Assembly (NCBI GenBank): GCA_021790375.1
Contig: JAJYEB010000003.1
Location: forward strand, 1-18,670
Direction: 5' to 3'
DNA: 18,670 bases
Source: Chloroflexota bacterium
GTDB lineage: Bacteria; Chloroflexota; Limnocylindria; Limnocylindrales; CSP1-4
Of this stretch, positions 5,715-14,672 are shown piece after piece. The stretch's first letter is position 1. Every line of letters begins with the position of its first letter. The position numbers were made by a program, and so were the translations under genes. The notes under the pieces are model-generated. The model saw only the letters and a program-made list of their open reading frames with translations, was not told where the DNA came from and ran no database searches.

Positions 5715-6703
5715 GCGTCCAGCCTGCGGCGAGCGAGTGAGATGCGTCTGAGGCTGCGCTGAAGGTTCCCGAAGAACCTGCAGACTTTCGGTGCCAGGCG
5801 CGGCCGATCGCGCGTCTGCCTGTGCGTCCCACCGCCGGTCGCGGGCCGCCATGCCGCGAGCGCGACGCCGGCGACCATCACCGCGAGACCCGCCAGCTCG
5901 GCGGGCCGGACCCGGGCCCCGGCCAGGATGTCCGCGGTGACGCCGGCGACCGGCACGAGATAGAGCGCCGGGCCGAGGCGTGCCAGCGGCACCCGCTCGA
6001 GCAGCCCGAACCACACGACGTACGCGACACCGGTCCCGAGGATCCCGAGGAACGCCAGCGCCACGAGATCCGAGACCTGCAAATGGAGGGCGAATCGCTG
6101 CTCGAGAAGTACGCTCGTGAGGAACAGGACGGAGCCACCGGCGAGGAACTGCCAGGCCGTCACCACGAGCAGATCGACGCGTCCGACCAGGCGGCGCATG
6201 AGGATCGTGCCCGCGGCAGGCGCGGCCGACGAGAGGAGGGCGAGCAAGAGTCCGGCCGGATCTGTCCCGGTGTCCCGGCTTCCAGCGGCGACGAGGATGA
6301 CACCCGCCGCTCCGAGCCCGATGCCGAAGACGCCGCGCCGTCCGACCCGCTCGCCGAAGAGGACTGCCCCTGCCATCGCGAGCAGGATGGGCTGGACATT
6401 GCCGACGACCGTGGCGGCCGCGGCATCGGCCCGGCTCGCAGCGAGGAACATGGCGCCCAGCGCAATCGCGCCGTTCAGCAGCGCGAGCGACGTGAGCGGC
6501 AGCACGCCGATGCCCGGTCGGCGCAGCCGGGCGAGCCCGCCGCGCCAGACGACCACGGCGACCAGGAGGCCCCCACCCAGCGCCGCCCGGACTGCAGCGA
6601 GCAGGAGCGGATCGCCGGCCCGGACGAGCGCGCCCAGGAGGACGAAGCAGACGCCCCAGATGATTGCCACCGCGACGGTCAGCATTCCGTCCCGCGCGGT
6701 CAT
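5711..6703 (-). CDS. EamA/DMT-family transporter
   Basis: A 330-aa membrane protein with about ten hydrophobic segments arranged as two EamA repeats. The first spans about residues 9-140 (AIIWGVCFVLLGALV, then the conserved ALLNGAIALGAMFLA and VVGNVQPILLAMAGAVLFGE). The second spans about 150-290 and contains the matching TGVAYVVWFGLLERVPLARLG and LVPVAGVTADIL. Drug/metabolite transporters export amino acids, metabolites or other small solutes; the substrate is unknown. The last 35 or so residues are basic and non-membrane and are encoded across a likely regulatory stretch (5737-5763). ATG 6703 has no clear ribosome-binding site; ATG 6685 is an alternative with a weak GGGA. It lies 27 bp downstream of the CCxHH membrane gene and overlaps the HMA-like gene. 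Confidence 0.88.
   Translation of the reverse strand: MTARDGMLTVAVAIIWGVCFVLLGALVRAGDPLLLAAVRAALGGGLLVAVVVWRGGLARLRRPGIGVLPLTSLALLNGAIALGAMFLAASRADAAAATVVGNVQPILLAMAGAVLFGERVGRRGVFGIGLGAAGVILVAAGSRDTGTDPAGLLLALLSSAAPAAGTILMRRLVGRVDLLVVTAWQFLAGGSVLFLTSVLLEQRFALHLQVSDLVALAFLGILGTGVAYVVWFGLLERVPLARLGPALYLVPVAGVTADILAGARVRPAELAGLAVMVAGVALAAWRPATGGGTHRQTRDRPRLAPKVCRFFGNLQRSLRRISLARRRLDA
5737..5763 (-). promoter_or_regulatory. Three direct repeats at 11-bp spacing upstream of HMA-like gene
   Basis: On the plus strand GTGAG (5737), CTGAG (5748) and CTGAA (5759) recur every 11 bp; read on the minus strand they are TTCAG, CTCAG and CTCAC. The last unit is followed by the inverted repeat GGTTC-N5-GAACC (5764-5778). 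Tandem 11-bp spacing on one DNA face is the pattern bound by OmpR/PhoB-family response regulators. The repeats end 23 bp before the HMA-like ATG, inside the EamA 3' end. No such regulator is encoded in the window. Confidence 0.35.
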
Positions 6704-6730
6704 GTCTGTGTGTCTGGCCCCTAGGGTTCG

Positions 6731-7225
6731 CTACGGTCGTCCGGCTTCGGCGACCGCACAGGCCCGCCTGGCGCGCCGCAACTGTCGGCCGATAACGGCA
6801 ATCCCGAGCGCATTCGTGGCGAGCCCGAGCAGCAGCAACGGCGTACGGTAGGCGCCGAGGAAGACCGCGGCCGCGGAGAGGCCGACGAGCGGGAGCAGGT
6901 CCACGACGTGGTGCGCGCAACAGGCGAGCATGGCCGCCCCGCTCGTGCCGGTGCTCGCAACGGTCACCGCGGCGCTCGCGCGATGGTGGCGGTCGACGCG
7001 CCGCAGCTCGACGAAGAGCGCGATCTGCGTCCCGAACCCTGCCGCGGTCAGGCCGACGAACGCCGCATCCGCCCGCAACTGGTCGAGCGCGTGGAACGGC
7101 CCCTGGGCGAGACTGATGAGGCCGAGGTAGACCCCGATGAGCGCCGCGGCGGCGAACGCGCCGGCCGCGATGGCGTGCCCCGGGACAGACCGGGGCCGCG
7201 ACAGAACGACCGTCAACTCGGTCAC
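6731..7225 (-). CDS. Multi-span membrane protein with CCAHH motif
   Basis: A 164-aa protein with about five hydrophobic segments (roughly residues 17-39, 53-73, 85-103, 108-124 and 129-147). The striking feature is LACCAHHVVDLLPLVG at 100-115, where adjacent cysteines and adjacent histidines sit at a membrane boundary, ideal for soft-metal or heme coordination. A second HH is at 80-81. I recognise no characterised family; loop cysteines of this kind occur in Mer-type metal transporters, but overall similarity to them is not evident. The GTG start at 7225 overlaps the lipoprotein stop as GTGA, so the two are translationally coupled. The longer in-frame opening to 7384 lies within the lipoprotein gene and is discounted. 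Confidence 0.75.
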   Translation of the reverse strand: MTELTVVLSRPRSVPGHAIAAGAFAAAALIGVYLGLISLAQGPFHALDQLRADAAFVGLTAAGFGTQIALFVELRRVDRHHRASAAVTVASTGTSGAAMLACCAHHVVDLLPLVGLSAAAVFLGAYRTPLLLLGLATNALGIAVIGRQLRRARRACAVAEAGRP

Positions 7226-7671
7226 GACGAGGTACCGAGCGTCCAACGCATCGCAGGCACGCTGTTCGGCCCGATGGCCGGGAGGGAGAGTTCGACCCAG
7301 CGGGCGCCCGCGAGGAACGGACCCGGGGCACCGCTGAAGACGAGCGATCCCTCGCGGTGATGGCCACCGGCCGGAGCTGCCCAATCCCTGGCAGGCAGGC
7401 GGCCTCCTCGATCGTTGGTCAGGATGGCGCCGGCAAGGGTGACCGAGTCAAGGTCGATCTCGTGGTTGTCGAGTTTCACATGGAAGCTGAGCCCGCTCCC
7501 CTCGTCCTCCCAGGTTGCCGCTACCGTGACCGGTCCCGCCTGCACGGTCTGCGTGCTGGACCGAAGGACGGCTCCGTTCGGTCCGGCTGCACCGCCGGCG
7601 GCGGACGCAGAGCACGCCCCGAGGAGCACAAGGAGGGAGCCGGCGACCATGGCGGGGACGAATCGGTTCAT
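7222..7671 (-). CDS. Predicted lipoprotein with GGHH motif
   Basis: A 149-aa protein with a lipoprotein signal peptide: a basic start, a hydrophobic core and lipobox LLGAC with Cys20. The mature part is beta-rich, suggesting an immunoglobulin-like fold (VTVAATWEDEGSGLSFHVKL, LAGAILTNDRGGRL, and a C-terminal strand WVELSL). It has a notable APAGGHHREGSLVFSG segment at about 99-114; His64, His70 and His104-105 are candidate ligands. No characterised family is recognised. ATG 7671 is chosen because it gives a clean signal peptide; the in-frame extension to 7791 would cover the divergent promoter region. It is the first gene of a four-gene minus-strand run and is divergent from the BlaI-type regulator. 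Confidence 0.78.
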   Translation of the reverse strand: MNRFVPAMVAGSLLVLLGACSASAAGGAAGPNGAVLRSSTQTVQAGPVTVAATWEDEGSGLSFHVKLDNHEIDLDSVTLAGAILTNDRGGRLPARDWAAPAGGHHREGSLVFSGAPGPFLAGARWVELSLPAIGPNSVPAMRWTLGTSS

Positions 7672-7748
7672 GCCGCGATCATGGCAACCATGGCTGAGCG
7701 GGGGATGAGCGGCCGCTGAAATGGCGGAGAGAGACGCGCCTGCGGCCG

Positions 7749-7771
7749 CGGGGGACCCGGCGTATCCCCCG
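7749..7771. promoter_or_regulatory. Dyad CGGGGGA-N9-TCCCCCG before BlaI-type gene
   Basis: A 7-bp perfect inverted repeat with a 9-bp spacer, ending 20 bp before GTG 7792 in the 120-bp divergent promoter region. Its position suits autoregulation of the repressor gene. A second small dyad, CATGG-CAA-CCATG, lies at 7680-7692 just upstream of the lipoprotein start. No clear sigma-70 boxes could be placed. Confidence 0.4.
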
Positions 7772-7791
7772 ACTCTGGTAAGCTCGGGCAC

Positions 7792-8217
7792 GTGAGCGAT
7801 GAGCGCGCGCCGGTCGCATCAGGCCCCGCGGTCGAGGCCATCTTCGGCCCGCTCGGGTCGGCCGTCATGCGGATCGTGTGGCAGCTCGGCGAAGCCACGG
7901 TGGGGGACGTAGCAGACGCCCTGGCGCGGACCCAGGGTCGCTCGCATGCCTACACCACGATCATGACGGTCATGTCGCGCCTGTACGAGCGAGGCGTGCT
8001 GCTGCGCACACGGGTCGGCCAGCGGTATGTCTACCGACCCGCGGCCGACGAGGCCGCCCTCATCGACCGCCTCAGCGAGCAGGCGGTGGACAAACTCCTT
8101 GCGCGCTTCGGCACGTCAGCACTGCGCAAATTCGCCCAGCGACTCGACGAGGTCGACCCGGCCCTGCGCGCTCGGATCCTCGACCTCGCGGATCGCGGTC
8201 GGCCAGACGAAGCCTGA
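7792..8217 (+). CDS. BlaI/MecI/CopY-family transcriptional repressor
   Basis: A 141-aa DNA-binding protein. The winged-helix domain (about residues 16-85) shows the family pattern: GPLGSAVMRIVWQLGEATVGDV, then AYTTIMTVMSRLYERGVLLR and the wing RVGQRYVYRPA. The C-terminal helices (90-135, FAQRLDEVDPALRARI) form the dimer and cleavage-control region. Family members repress beta-lactamase, copper or cell-wall genes. BlaI/MecI types are inactivated by an M56 protease, and one is encoded 6 bp downstream. GTG is the only start that gives a full-length domain. The nearby dyad at 7749-7771 may be its own operator. Confidence 0.92.
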   Translation: MSDERAPVASGPAVEAIFGPLGSAVMRIVWQLGEATVGDVADALARTQGRSHAYTTIMTVMSRLYERGVLLRTRVGQRYVYRPAADEAALIDRLSEQAVDKLLARFGTSALRKFAQRLDEVDPALRARILDLADRGRPDEA

Positions 8218-8223
8218 CCCATC

Positions 8224-8961
8224 ATGCGTGTCCCGCTGCGGGCCCTGCTGGTCATTGCCGTGGTGGCGGCGATATGCGTAGGCGGGCCGCGGGTCACGGA
8301 CAGCGATCCGATGATCGCGGCGGATGTTGCTTTGCTCGCCGGGCTCTTGGTGTGGGCCGTCCTGGTTGCCAGGGAGACGTGGCGCGGTTGGAGGATTGCG
8401 CGCGCGCTCAGGGGCCGGACTCTCGTCACCGAGATCGCGGGCGTGCGCTGTTGCGTCGTGGCCGGCGGCACAATGCAGGCCTTTGCGCTGGGCATCCTGC
8501 GGCCGAGGATCTACGTCAGCGAGCGCCTGCTGGTTGAAATGCCGCCCAGAGAGCTGCGCGCCGTCGTCCTTCACGAGGAATACCACCGGCGGACGTACGC
8601 GCCGCTCCGCGCCGCGGCGTTGCGCTCCCTGCTCGAGCTCGCCGCGGTGTCTCGGTCGGCGAAATCGAGCCTGGCCGACCGACTCGCGGACCTCGAGCGG
8701 GAGGCCGACGCGTTCGCGATGCAACTCGGCGCCGGCCCTGAGATGCTCGCCGCGGCCCTGGTCAGGACTGACGCCGATGTCGCGCCGTCGGGCGCCTCGT
8801 TCGGTGCGGCGGCGGAGCGCCGGCTCGAGGCGCTTCTGGCGGCCGCGACGGGCACGGCTCCTCAGGCCGTCCCGCTCCCCCCACTCGAGTGGCTCGTGCC
8901 CGCCGTGGCATTGTTGGTGCCGGTGGCTTGCTACCTCATGGGGTTGGCCCCGCTGGCGTAA
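8224..8961 (+). CDS. M56-family (BlaR1-like) membrane metalloprotease
   Basis: A 245-aa membrane protease, expected partner of the BlaI-type repressor 6 bp upstream. Two N-terminal membrane segments (about 6-20 and 31-50) precede the Gluzincin domain, with HEEYH at 117-121 as the zinc-binding HExxH and LEREADAFA at 157-165 supplying the third glutamate. GILRPRIYVSERLL at 90-103 is the usual substrate-strand region. A last membrane segment lies at 221-240. There is no extracellular penicillin-binding sensor domain as in BlaR1/MecR1, so beta-lactam sensing in the classical way is excluded and the signal is unknown. The gene converges on ccdA. Confidence 0.88.
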   Translation: MRVPLRALLVIAVVAAICVGGPRVTDSDPMIAADVALLAGLLVWAVLVARETWRGWRIARALRGRTLVTEIAGVRCCVVAGGTMQAFALGILRPRIYVSERLLVEMPPRELRAVVLHEEYHRRTYAPLRAAALRSLLELAAVSRSAKSSLADRLADLEREADAFAMQLGAGPEMLAAALVRTDADVAPSGASFGAAAERRLEALLAAATGTAPQAVPLPPLEWLVPAVALLVPVACYLMGLAPLA

Positions 8962-9009
8962 CGGGTCGGGGCCTCCACTCGCCTCCGTACCTCCGACTTC
9001 GTGCCGGGA

Positions 9010-9074
9010 GTCAGCGCGGACACCTCGTTCACTGGACCGGTCCGTCCTGATGGGGCGGCCGTCACTGCGCTGAC
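9010..9074. repeat. Nested inverted repeats between convergent genes
   Basis: GTCAGCGC (9010-9017) and GCGCTGAC (9067-9074) are exact inverse complements enclosing the 10-bp palindrome GGACCGGTCC (9034-9043). They sit in the 167-bp gap where the M56 gene and the ccm operon converge. A bidirectional termination structure is the simplest reading. Confidence 0.35.
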
Positions 9075-9099
9075 CTGGGGAGTACTGCCTGGCTTCCCT

Positions 9100-9115
9100 G
9101 CCCGGCGGGCCGGGC
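9100..9115. terminator. GC hairpin downstream of ccdA
   Basis: GCCCGG-CGGG-CCGGGC forms a perfect 6-bp stem with a 4-nt loop, 13 bp past the ccdA stop on the minus strand. There is no U-tract, so it is a possible rather than proven terminator of the ccm operon. Confidence 0.4.
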
Positions 9116-9128
9116 CGTGGCATGCACG

Positions 9129-9794
9129 TCACAGGCCGAAGCGGAACAGCCCCGCCAGTCGCGCAAAGGATCCCTCGTACACGAGCACGCCGACGGCCGC
9201 GATCAAGGCGCCCGAGACGACCTCGAGGCCACGCGGACGCTGGGAGAGCCAGGCGGACAGCCGGCGGAACCGCCGGTAGACGATGAGCACGATAAGGAAC
9301 GGGACGGCGAGCCCCAGGGCGTATGCGATCAGCAGCAGCGACCCGACTCCAACCGTGGGTGCCGCTGCCGCGAGCGTCAGGATGGCCCCGAGGGTCGGGC
9401 CGATGCAGGGCGTCCAGCCAACCGCGACGCCCGCGCCCAGAAGGACCGATCCTCCTCCACCGAGCGGCGCCGAGATCCCCGGCAAACGGGCGAGCGGGTG
9501 GCGCCCGGCCGCCACGAGGATCCCCATCGCCACGATCAGTGCACCGCTCGCCTGGCGCAGCACCGGCACCGCCTGGAAGACGGCGAAGCCGACGACGCCG
9601 AGCGAGGCCCACAGCAGGACGAACACCCCGAGGAAGCCGAGCAGGAATCCGGCGGCCCGATGCACTGAACGTAGGCTGCCGGCCGCTGTGCCGGCGCCTC
9701 CCACCACGTACCCGGTGAACACCGGCAGCACCGGCAGGACGCACGGCGAGATGCACGATACGAGTCCCGCGAGGAAGGCCACAGCGAGCGTCAT
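9129..9794 (-). CDS. ccdA: Cytochrome c biogenesis protein CcdA
   Basis: A 221-aa, six-span inner-membrane thiol-disulfide reductant carrier. It takes electrons from cytoplasmic thioredoxin and delivers them outside to CcmG so that apocytochrome CXXCH cysteines stay reduced. The redox cysteines are in LVSCISPCVLPVLP (C14 and C18) and GWTPCIGPTLG (C130), the two signature motifs of the family. The length is typical for the short CcdA form that replaces DsbD. ATG overlaps the ccmH stop as ATGA, so it is coupled and is the last gene of the ccm operon. A GC hairpin follows. Confidence 0.95.
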   Translation of the reverse strand: MTLAVAFLAGLVSCISPCVLPVLPVFTGYVVGGAGTAAGSLRSVHRAAGFLLGFLGVFVLLWASLGVVGFAVFQAVPVLRQASGALIVAMGILVAAGRHPLARLPGISAPLGGGGSVLLGAGVAVGWTPCIGPTLGAILTLAAAAPTVGVGSLLLIAYALGLAVPFLIVLIVYRRFRRLSAWLSQRPRGLEVVSGALIAAVGVLVYEGSFARLAGLFRFGL

Positions 9795-10816
9795 GGTCGC
9801 GCGGGTAATGCCGCGGGTACCGACGATGGCCCGACGAGCAACGCCTGTGCCATCGCGTCCCGCGGATCGCTGGGCGCCACGGCGAGGAAGTGCTGCAGGT
9901 CGGCGCGCACGGCCTGCGTGACCGCGCCGTCGGTTTCGTAGCGGGCGAGGGCGCGGTAGAACAGCGCATCCGGTTGATTGGGCTCCTGTGCGAGGGCCCT
10001 GTCCAGGAGGGGACCGGCCGCCGAGGGCCGGTTAGCGCCCAGGAGAATGGCGCCGAGCCCGACCAGCGCGGGCACGGCATGCGGATCGGCCGTCAGCGCG
10101 CGCTCGAACGCGCTCGCCGCCTCGGACTCGCGGCCGACTGCCAGGTACGCCTCTCCGAGCGCGGACTGCAGGGACGCGTCATTCGGGAGGGCCCGGGCGG
10201 CTGCCTCGAGGTCCGCAATCGTGGGTCCCGGTGCGCTGGCCGGCTGGCCGGTGATCTGCTGGCCAGCCAGCCGCGGAGCGGCCGCGATCCAGAGCGGCGT
10301 CGCCACGGCGAGGACCGCGAGTCCGACGACCCCGAGTCGCACCCAACGAGGGGCGACGTCCGGCGGAGGGACGGCTCGCTCGGGGGACTGCGACCGTCGG
10401 CGGAGGCCGACGAGCAGCGCCGACCCGGCCACCAGGAGAAGCCCAGGCGCCAGCCAGAGACTGAGCCCGAGGCCACTTGGCGCGGGCGTCAGCAGGATCC
10501 AACGCCCGTAGCGGGCCACGAAATAGCCGCGGACCGCATCGTCGCTGGCCCCGGCCACGAGTTGCTGGCGCACCACGGCGCGCATCTGCTGCGCGGTCTG
10601 CGATGGCGAATCGGCGATCGAGAGGCCCTGGCACACGGGGCAGCGGAGCCCGGCTTCGATCTGCGCGGCCCGCGCGTCGACGCTCATCCCCCGCGGCGCG
10701 ATTGCAGCCCACCCGACGCTCGCGAGGGCCAGCGCGGCGAGCACCGCCAGGAGGAGGTCGGAACGAGCCGGACGGATGCCGCCCAGGCGCCGGACGCTCC
10801 GAGCGAGCCCACTCAC
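9791..10816 (-). CDS. ccmH: Cytochrome c maturation protein CcmH with C-terminal TPR (CcmH-CcmI type)
   Basis: A 341-aa heme-lyase component. The N-terminal membrane segment (about 20-39) is followed by the CcmH domain with the redox motif LRCPVCQGLSIADS (C59, C62) and FVARYGRWILLTP. Two more membrane segments (about 113-135 and 155-178) lead to a TPR region (about 195-330; repeats around LQSALGEAYLAVGRESEAASAF and AVPALVGLGAILLGANRPSAA) equivalent to CcmI/CycH, which presents apocytochrome. This fused layout is like Escherichia coli CcmH. The start is GTG 10816, overlapping the ccmG stop as GTGA; ccdA follows with ATGA. Confidence 0.93.
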   Translation of the reverse strand: MSGLARSVRRLGGIRPARSDLLLAVLAALALASVGWAAIAPRGMSVDARAAQIEAGLRCPVCQGLSIADSPSQTAQQMRAVVRQQLVAGASDDAVRGYFVARYGRWILLTPAPSGLGLSLWLAPGLLLVAGSALLVGLRRRSQSPERAVPPPDVAPRWVRLGVVGLAVLAVATPLWIAAAPRLAGQQITGQPASAPGPTIADLEAAARALPNDASLQSALGEAYLAVGRESEAASAFERALTADPHAVPALVGLGAILLGANRPSAAGPLLDRALAQEPNQPDALFYRALARYETDGAVTQAVRADLQHFLAVAPSDPRDAMAQALLVGPSSVPAALPARP

Positions 10817-11343
10817 GGGGCGAGGGCCGCCACCTGGCGGACGAGCGAGGCCCAGTCGAGCGGGCCCGTCTGCTTGGACACGATGCGACCGCCCCGGTCG
10901 ATGAAGTACGTCTCAGGGATACCGAAGACGCCGTAGTCGAGGGCGGTCCGCCCGTCCGGATCGAGCAGGCCCGGGTAGGTCTGGCCGTACTCATGCATGA
11001 ACGCCCGAGCGTTCTCGGCGCTGTCCTGGTACACGATGCCCAGGACCTCCACGCCCCGCCCCGCGAAGTCAGCCGCCGCACGCTGCAGCAGTGGCGCCTC
11101 CGCCCGGCAGGGCAGGCACCACGAGGCCCAGAAGTTGACGATGAGCGGCCGGCCGCGCAGGTCAGCCAGTGAGACCGTGCTGCCGTCGAGCGACGTCAGC
11201 GAGAAGGGGGGGGCGGGACGGCCGACGAGCGGTGAGGTGACGACGCCCGGGTCGCGGGTGAAGCCGATCGCGAGGATCCCCAGCAACCCCAGGGCGGCGA
11301 CGAGGAGACCGGTCAGGATCACGACTCGCGGCCACTTCAGCAA
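10813..11343 (-). CDS. ccmG: Thiol:disulfide interchange protein CcmG/DsbE (TlpA-like)
   Basis: A 176-aa membrane-anchored thioredoxin that reduces apocytochrome cysteines and CcmH. One N-terminal membrane segment (about 7-28) precedes a thioredoxin fold with active site ASWCLPCR (C76, C79), the acidic GVFGIPETYFIDRGG cis-proline region, and the QDSAENARAF insertion typical of CcmG/TlpA. The start is TTG 11343, 15 bp after ccmF, with an AGGA-containing site close upstream; GTG 11322 is possible but would cut into the membrane segment. Reductant is expected from CcdA encoded at the operon end. Confidence 0.92.
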   Translation of the reverse strand: MLKWPRVVILTGLLVAALGLLGILAIGFTRDPGVVTSPLVGRPAPPFSLTSLDGSTVSLADLRGRPLIVNFWASWCLPCRAEAPLLQRAAADFAGRGVEVLGIVYQDSAENARAFMHEYGQTYPGLLDPDGRTALDYGVFGIPETYFIDRGGRIVSKQTGPLDWASLVRQVAALAP

Positions 11344-11358
11344 TCGTCCTGCCCTGCC

Positions 11359-13337
<1,979 letters not shown>

Positions 13338-13341
<4 letters not shown>

Positions 13342-13826
13342 GGCCGGCTCGTCCCCTGCTGGAGCTGCTGGAGCACACCCGGCGGGATGGTCTGGCCGGA
13401 GGAAAGTGGACCGTAAACCTCGGAGTGCTTGACCAACACCTCGCCGGCCGCGAAGTGCCCGACCCCATCGGCGTGGCCCTCGACCACGACCGCGACGCCG
13501 TCGCGGAACAGGTCGGTGGGAAGGTCCGTGGAGGTCACGTTGACGGTTGTCGCGCCGTCGGTCAAGGAGAACGAAAGGGTCCTGATCGTGGCGTCCCAGC
13601 GCTCGGATCCAGGCACCACGATCCCGTACAGGCGCACGCTCTGGTCCGTGCGGTGGGCCGCGAGCTCCGAGGGCGTCACGTAGTAGACCACGGCGCTCGT
13701 GAGTGCGACCCAAACGAGCGTGACCAAGGCGCCCGTGACCAGCGCGAGGCCGACCAGCGTGACGGGCCGTGGACGGGGCAAGTCAGGGCTCCGGCACAGT
13801 GTCGGGGCGGCCCGCGCCAGCCGCAT
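13338..13826 (-). CDS. ccmE: Heme chaperone CcmE
   Basis: A 162-aa membrane-anchored OB-fold protein that binds heme covalently and hands it to CcmF. The membrane segment is about residues 22-42, followed by the conserved YYVTPSEL, VRLYGIVVPGS and FSLTDGATTVNVT strands. The heme-binding histidine lies in VLVKHSEVYGP (H134, with Y138), so this is the classical His type, not the CxxxY variant. The only ATG that fits is 13826, which makes the gene overlap ccmD by 44 bp, unlike the 4-bp overlaps elsewhere. There is no ATG, GTG or TTG near the ccmD stop in this frame. The N-terminal 20 residues are atypically Arg/Pro-rich. Confidence 0.9.
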
Positions 13827-13986
13827 GATTGGCCTGCGCGATGCCGAGGAGCCGTGCTCGCTGGCGGTCGAGGGCCGTCCGACGCTCGCGCGACTGCCGC
13901 TCCCGACGGGCAAGACTGATCGCGTAGCCGACCAGTCCCAAGGCACCCACGCCGTACGCTCCCATGATGGAGGGAAGGTCGGTCAC
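13783..13986 (-). CDS. ccmD: CcmD-like small membrane protein
   Basis: A 67-aa protein with one membrane segment (about residues 8-26, MGAYGVGALGLVGYAISLAR) followed by a highly charged, mostly basic tail (RRERQSRERRTALDRQRARL). CcmD is poorly conserved in sequence but has exactly this layout and gene position, between ccmC and ccmE. It stabilises the CcmABC complex and helps release holo-CcmE. The GTG start overlaps the ccmC stop as GTGA. The assignment rests on topology and position rather than on a strong motif. Confidence 0.8.
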   Translation of the reverse strand: MTDLPSIMGAYGVGALGLVGYAISLARRERQSRERRTALDRQRARLLGIAQANHAAGAGRPDTVPEP

Positions 13987-14672
13987 CTGACCGCCTCAAG
14001 CAGCGCCTCAGCTGCATCGCGATTCGCCTCGATCGCGACGCGGCGGTGCAGGAGCCAGACGTACAGCAGGCTGAACGCGGCGACGTTCGCCAGCAGAACG
14101 GCCAGGAACAGGTGGTCGATCGTGGGATCGCCGGGCCGGATGACGGTCGGCGGCTGGTGTAACCCCCGCCACCACAGCACCGAGAGATGAACGATGGGCA
14201 CGTCGGCGAAGCCGATGATCCCCAGCACCGCGCTCACCCGGGCTCGCCGGATGCGTCCGATGATCGAGGCTCGCAGCAGGATATACCCCAGGTAGATCAC
14301 GAAGAGGATCGCGGTGGTCGTCAGGCGGGGATCGAAGTCCCACCAGACGCCCCAGGTGGCCTTGCCCCAGATGGAGCCGGTGATGATCGTCAGCCCAATG
14401 AAGAGGAGCCCGATCTCGGCGCTGGCCGCAGCAAGCCGGTCGAAACCGAGCTCGGCGCGCAACAGGTACAGGCCGCTCGCGATCATCGTCACGAAGAGGG
14501 CAAGGAAGCCGATCCATGCGAGCGGGACGTGTAGGAAGAAGATGCGGAACACGTCGCCCATCGTGCGATCTGGCGGCACGCCGAAGAGACCCGCGCCGAG
14601 GCTGACCGCAACGGCGCCCCAGGCCAGCCAGATAGGTGGCGCAGTGGTGAGCGCTCCTTCCAGGCGGCTCAT
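13983..14672 (-). CDS. ccmC: Heme-handling protein CcmC
   Basis: A 229-aa, six-span membrane protein that presents heme to CcmE. Heme-ligand histidines are in RIFFLHVPLAWIGF (H48) and DVPIVHLSVLWWRGLHQ (H162). The WWD motif IWGKATWGVWWDFDPRLTT lies between them at about 101-119. The length and motif order are typical of CcmC. ATG 14672 overlaps the ccmB stop as ATGA. The in-frame opening upstream to 15443 lies antisense-like inside ccmB and was discarded. Confidence 0.95.
   Translation of the reverse strand: MSRLEGALTTAPPIWLAWGAVAVSLGAGLFGVPPDRTMGDVFRIFFLHVPLAWIGFLALFVTMIASGLYLLRAELGFDRLAAASAEIGLLFIGLTIITGSIWGKATWGVWWDFDPRLTTTAILFVIYLGYILLRASIIGRIRRARVSAVLGIIGFADVPIVHLSVLWWRGLHQPPTVIRPGDPTIDHLFLAVLLANVAAFSLLYVWLLHRRVAIEANRDAAEALLEAVR

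Noticed and set aside
5089..5762. Several open frames on both strands in the 4937-5486 interval and beyond
   Set aside because: No ribosome-binding sites, low-information Arg/Pro/Ser composition and mutual overlap; chance frames in GC-rich DNA.
8116..10080. Minus-strand open frame of 654 codons
   Set aside because: Runs antisense through the BlaI and M56 genes and out of frame through ccdA and ccmH; Arg/Pro/His-rich with no domain.
9791..10816. CcmH-CcmI fusion as a novelty
   Set aside because: The same fused layout is known in Escherichia coli CcmH, so it is not unusual.
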